This document shows positions 61,624-64,000 of a stretch of DNA of 64,000 nt, in pieces (position 1 is the stretch's first letter; every line of letters starts with the position of its first letter). The stretch lies in the NCBI RefSeq assembly GCF_015351025.1, contig NZ_JADKRV010000008.1, forward strand, positions 57,935 to 121,934. The letters run 5' to 3'. The translations under genes were made by a program, and so were the position numbers. The stretch comes from Curtobacterium sp. VKM Ac-1376. Lineage in GTDB: Bacteria > Actinomycetota > Actinomycetes > Actinomycetales > Microbacteriaceae. Below the pieces are notes generated by a model that did not search any database, was not told the origin of the DNA, and was given only the letters and a program-made list of their open reading frames with translations.

Positions 61624-63948
61624 ATGCGTGTGGTGCGATGGCCTGGGGCTCTCCTGATGTTCGTGGTGATGTCCGTGCTCGCCGGCATGCTCGTCGCCGT
61701 CGCGGTGACGCCGGCCGTCGCCGTCGCCGGTGAGGGGACGACCAGCGCGGTGTCGTTCTTCGAGGACCTGCCGAGCTACCTCGACGTGCAGACCCCGCAG
61801 CAGGTGTCGTCGGTCTACGCGACGAAGGGCGGCGAGCAGGTCAAGATCGCGTCGTTCTACGCCGAGAACCGCACCAACGTGTCGGCCGACCAGATGGCGG
61901 ACTCGCTCAAGCAGGCCGCGATCGACACCGAGGACCCCCGGTACTACGACGAGGGTGGCATCGACGTCCTCGGCACGCTGCGCGGTGTGGCCGCGACAGT
62001 CGTCGGCGGGGACGTGCAGGGCGGGTCGAGCATCACGCAGCAGTACGTCAAGAACGTCCTGGTACAGCAGTGCGAGGAGCTGACCGGGAAGGACCAGGCC
62101 GCCACGGAGAAGAAGGTCGACGCCTGCTACGAGGACGCCGCCGGCGTCACGCCGCAGCGCAAGCTGCAGGAGATGCGGTACGCCATCGCCGTGAACAAGA
62201 AGTACTCGAAGGACGAGATCCTGACCGGGTACCTCAACATCGTCGGGCTCGGCGGCCGGGTGTACGGCGCGGAGGCGGGGGCCGAGTACTACTTCGGCGT
62301 GCACGCGAAGGACCTGTCGCTCGTGCAGTCGGCCACCCTCGTCGCGATCCTCAACAACCCGTCGAACCTGCGCATCGACCTGCCGTCGGACGAGGACAAC
62401 GGCGCGGCGAACGGCTACGCGCTGACGAAGGACCGCCGGGACTACGTGCTCACGCGCATGCAGGCGCACGGCTCGATCACGAAGGCTGCGATGCAGAAGG
62501 CCATCGCGACCCCGGTCACGCCGAAGATCACCGAGACCGCGAACGGCTGTTCGACCGCCGCGACGAACGACGACGCCGGCTACTTCTGCGACTACGTGCG
62601 CGACCAGGTGCTGCAGGACCCCGCGTTCGGCGAGACCGCGGCGCAGCGGATCGCAACGCTCGACACCAAGGGCCTGCAGATCCACACTTCGCTCGACCTC
62701 GACCTGCAGGCCCAGGCGCAGACCGCGCTGTCGACCTACGTGCCGGCCACCATGGCCGGTGTCGACGTCGGCGGCTCGAACGTCACGGTCGAGCCCGGCA
62801 CCGGGCGGATCCTGTCGATGGTGCAGAACACCACCTACACACAGGGGGACAACGCCGCTGCCGGAGCGACGGCGGTGAACTACAGCGCTGACTCGGGCTA
62901 CGGCAACTCCGGCGGGTTCCAGACCGGGTCGACGTACAAGGTGTTCACCCTGGCCGAGTGGCTCGCCAGCGGACACACGCTGTCCGAGTCCGTGACCACC
63001 TCGGAGCACGAGTTCGAGAACGCCGAGTTCACCAACACCTGCCAGAACGTCTCCGGCGGCACCTGGAACGTGGCGAACGCCGAGAGCGTGCCCTCGTCGA
63101 TGTCCGTCGAGGCCGCCACGGTCGAGTCCATCAACACCGCCTACGCGCAGATGGGCAAGCAGCTCGACCTGTGCAAGATCGCGCAGCTCGCCCAGTCGAT
63201 GGGGATCCACCGCGCGGACGGCGGCGACCTGACGCAGACGCCGTCCTCGATCCTCGGGGTCAACGAGCTGTCGCCGATCGACCTGGCCGAGGCCTACGCG
63301 GGCTTCGCCAACGGTGGCATCGTCTGCACGCCGACCGCGATCGATTCCGTCACCGAGGCGGACGGCACGACGATCACCCCGACGCCGTCGTCCTGCACGC
63401 AGGGAGTCTCTGCCGACGTCGCGGGCACGGTCGACTACGCGCTGCAGGGCGTGCTGTCGGGCTCCGGGACCGCCGCCAGCGCGAACCCCGGGGACAGCGT
63501 GCCGAAGTTCGCGAAGACCGGCACCACCGACGGCGACGTGCAGAACTGGCTCGTCGCGTCGTCGACGAAGTACACGAACGCCACCTGGGTCGGCAACGTG
63601 CAGGGGAGCGTGAGCCTGGCGAACCGGGCGTTCCTGCAGGGGACCACCGGGTACAGCGCGAAGTTCGGCGTGGGCAAGTCGATGATGGCGTACCTGGACC
63701 AGACCGTCGGCGGGGGAGCGCTACCGGCGCCGAGCCAGGCGATGATCGGGCAGGCGGGCAAGTCGTCTTCGTCTTCGTCGTCGTCATCATCAGGGTCCTC
63801 GTCCGGGCAGGGGACGGCGCAGGGCGACCAGACGACGCCGACGGATGCGCCTGCCGCGCCGGCTGCGCCCGCTGCCCCGGCTGTGCCCGCGCCCGCCGCG
63901 ACGGTGGCCCCGGCGGCGCGGGCTGCGGGGGACCAGAACGGGAAGTGA
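61624..63948 (+). CDS. class A penicillin-binding protein (transglycosylase/transpeptidase)
   Basis: This 774-residue bifunctional peptidoglycan synthase has one N-terminal membrane helix (about residues 8-35). The GT51 domain has TEDPRYYDEGGID (Glu103), GGSSITQQYVKN, RKLQEM and EILTGYLNIVGLG. The transpeptidase domain has Ser436 in GSTYKVFT, SIN (502-504) and KTGT (from 631). In GT51 motif 1 the usual His is Glu110. The tail is low-complexity: poly-Ser, then Pro/Ala-rich, ending DQNGK. It resembles PonA2-type enzymes. The start is leaderless. Confidence 0.93.
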   Translation: MRVVRWPGALLMFVVMSVLAGMLVAVAVTPAVAVAGEGTTSAVSFFEDLPSYLDVQTPQQVSSVYATKGGEQVKIASFYAENRTNVSADQMADSLKQAAIDTEDPRYYDEGGIDVLGTLRGVAATVVGGDVQGGSSITQQYVKNVLVQQCEELTGKDQAATEKKVDACYEDAAGVTPQRKLQEMRYAIAVNKKYSKDEILTGYLNIVGLGGRVYGAEAGAEYYFGVHAKDLSLVQSATLVAILNNPSNLRIDLPSDEDNGAANGYALTKDRRDYVLTRMQAHGSITKAAMQKAIATPVTPKITETANGCSTAATNDDAGYFCDYVRDQVLQDPAFGETAAQRIATLDTKGLQIHTSLDLDLQAQAQTALSTYVPATMAGVDVGGSNVTVEPGTGRILSMVQNTTYTQGDNAAAGATAVNYSADSGYGNSGGFQTGSTYKVFTLAEWLASGHTLSESVTTSEHEFENAEFTNTCQNVSGGTWNVANAESVPSSMSVEAATVESINTAYAQMGKQLDLCKIAQLAQSMGIHRADGGDLTQTPSSILGVNELSPIDLAEAYAGFANGGIVCTPTAIDSVTEADGTTITPTPSSCTQGVSADVAGTVDYALQGVLSGSGTAASANPGDSVPKFAKTGTTDGDVQNWLVASSTKYTNATWVGNVQGSVSLANRAFLQGTTGYSAKFGVGKSMMAYLDQTVGGGALPAPSQAMIGQAGKSSSSSSSSSSGSSSGQGTAQGDQTTPTDAPAAPAAPAAPAVPAPAATVAPAARAAGDQNGK
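63766..63804 (+). repeat. trinucleotide TCN run encoding poly-serine
   Basis: A run of TCT, TCG and TCA codons encodes a Ser-rich linker in the PBP tail. The mixed codons make slippage less likely than in a pure repeat. Confidence 0.75.
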
Positions 63949-63962
63949 CCCTCTGACGCCCT

Positions 63963-64000
63963 GGAGGCCCGGTGCCGGGCCGGTGGGCCGGCCCCGGGCC
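63963..64000. terminator. GGAGGCCCGG hairpin cut by the window edge
   Basis: CTGGAGGCCCGG begins 15 nt after the PBP stop, followed by GGGCCGG/CCGGCCC-type pairing. The right arm is outside the window. It matches the 24354-24398 hairpin. Confidence 0.5.

Overview
The window is about 64 kb of very GC-rich chromosomal DNA with dense coding, many GTG starts and frequent 1-25 nt gene overlaps. The gene content (DapD-type DAP synthesis, AdnAB instead of RecBCD, DUF3107, DUF3117 and DUF3039 proteins, UPF0182) points to an actinobacterium. Layout and protein style suggest Microbacteriaceae, most likely Curtobacterium or a near relative. That placement is inference; no rRNA or marker search was possible. 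I see no prophage, transposase, CRISPR array or rRNA.

Layout. 1-11.5 kb: divergent dapD/dapE, a PIG-V-like membrane transferase, DUF3117, an ATPase, an antitoxin/PIN pair, an O-methyltransferase, tatB, then the overlapping minus-strand operon mgtE-like/DUF1003/mrp. From memory this is the same neighbourhood as Mycobacterium tuberculosis Rv1201c-Rv1232c, but without sigE-rseA-htrA between the methyltransferase and tatB. 11.6-14.5 kb: aminopeptidase P, a GNAT enzyme and a PHP phosphoesterase. 14.7-35.0 kb: DEAD-box helicase, ferritin-like protein, DUF3107, adnB-adnA, a degenerate aminoglycoside-phosphotransferase-fold protein, nudC, a short uvrD2, an E1-like protein, a zincin-like protein, a PDZ/S16 protease and UPF0182. 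This follows Rv3211 to Rv3193c. 35.1-39.5 kb: initiator tRNA, a nitrilase-fold amidase, an aminotransferase and an HtrA-type protease. 39.7-46.6 kb: a wall-polymer cluster with two GT2 enzymes, a CDP-alcohol transferase, a TagF-like polymerase, the TagGH exporter and a nucleotidyltransferase. 46.9-64 kb: an ABC exporter with an acidic extension, DUF3039, pncB, murI-rph-rdgB, dedA, tRNA-Leu, an MFS transporter, mnmA, ligA, an Abhydrolase_8 protein and a class A penicillin-binding protein.

How the genes work together. Several genes feed the cell envelope: dapD/dapE and murI make diaminopimelate and D-glutamate for peptidoglycan, the class A PBP polymerises it, and the polymer cluster with TagGH adds a phosphate-containing wall polymer. 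DNA maintenance is a second theme (AdnAB, UvrD2, LigA, RdgB). RNA maturation is a third (RNase PH, MnmA, DEAD helicase, two tRNAs).

Regulatory style. About twenty genes have a TANNNT-like -10 hexamer ending 6 or 7 nt before the start codon, with no ribosome binding site, so leaderless transcription is probably the default. Genes read from inside operons show GGAG-type sites or RTGA overlaps instead. Convergent gene ends often hold a GGAGGCCCG...CGGGCCTCC hairpin. Three other palindrome families, a 328-bp element with 16-bp terminal inverted repeats, and several short tandem arrays lie between genes.
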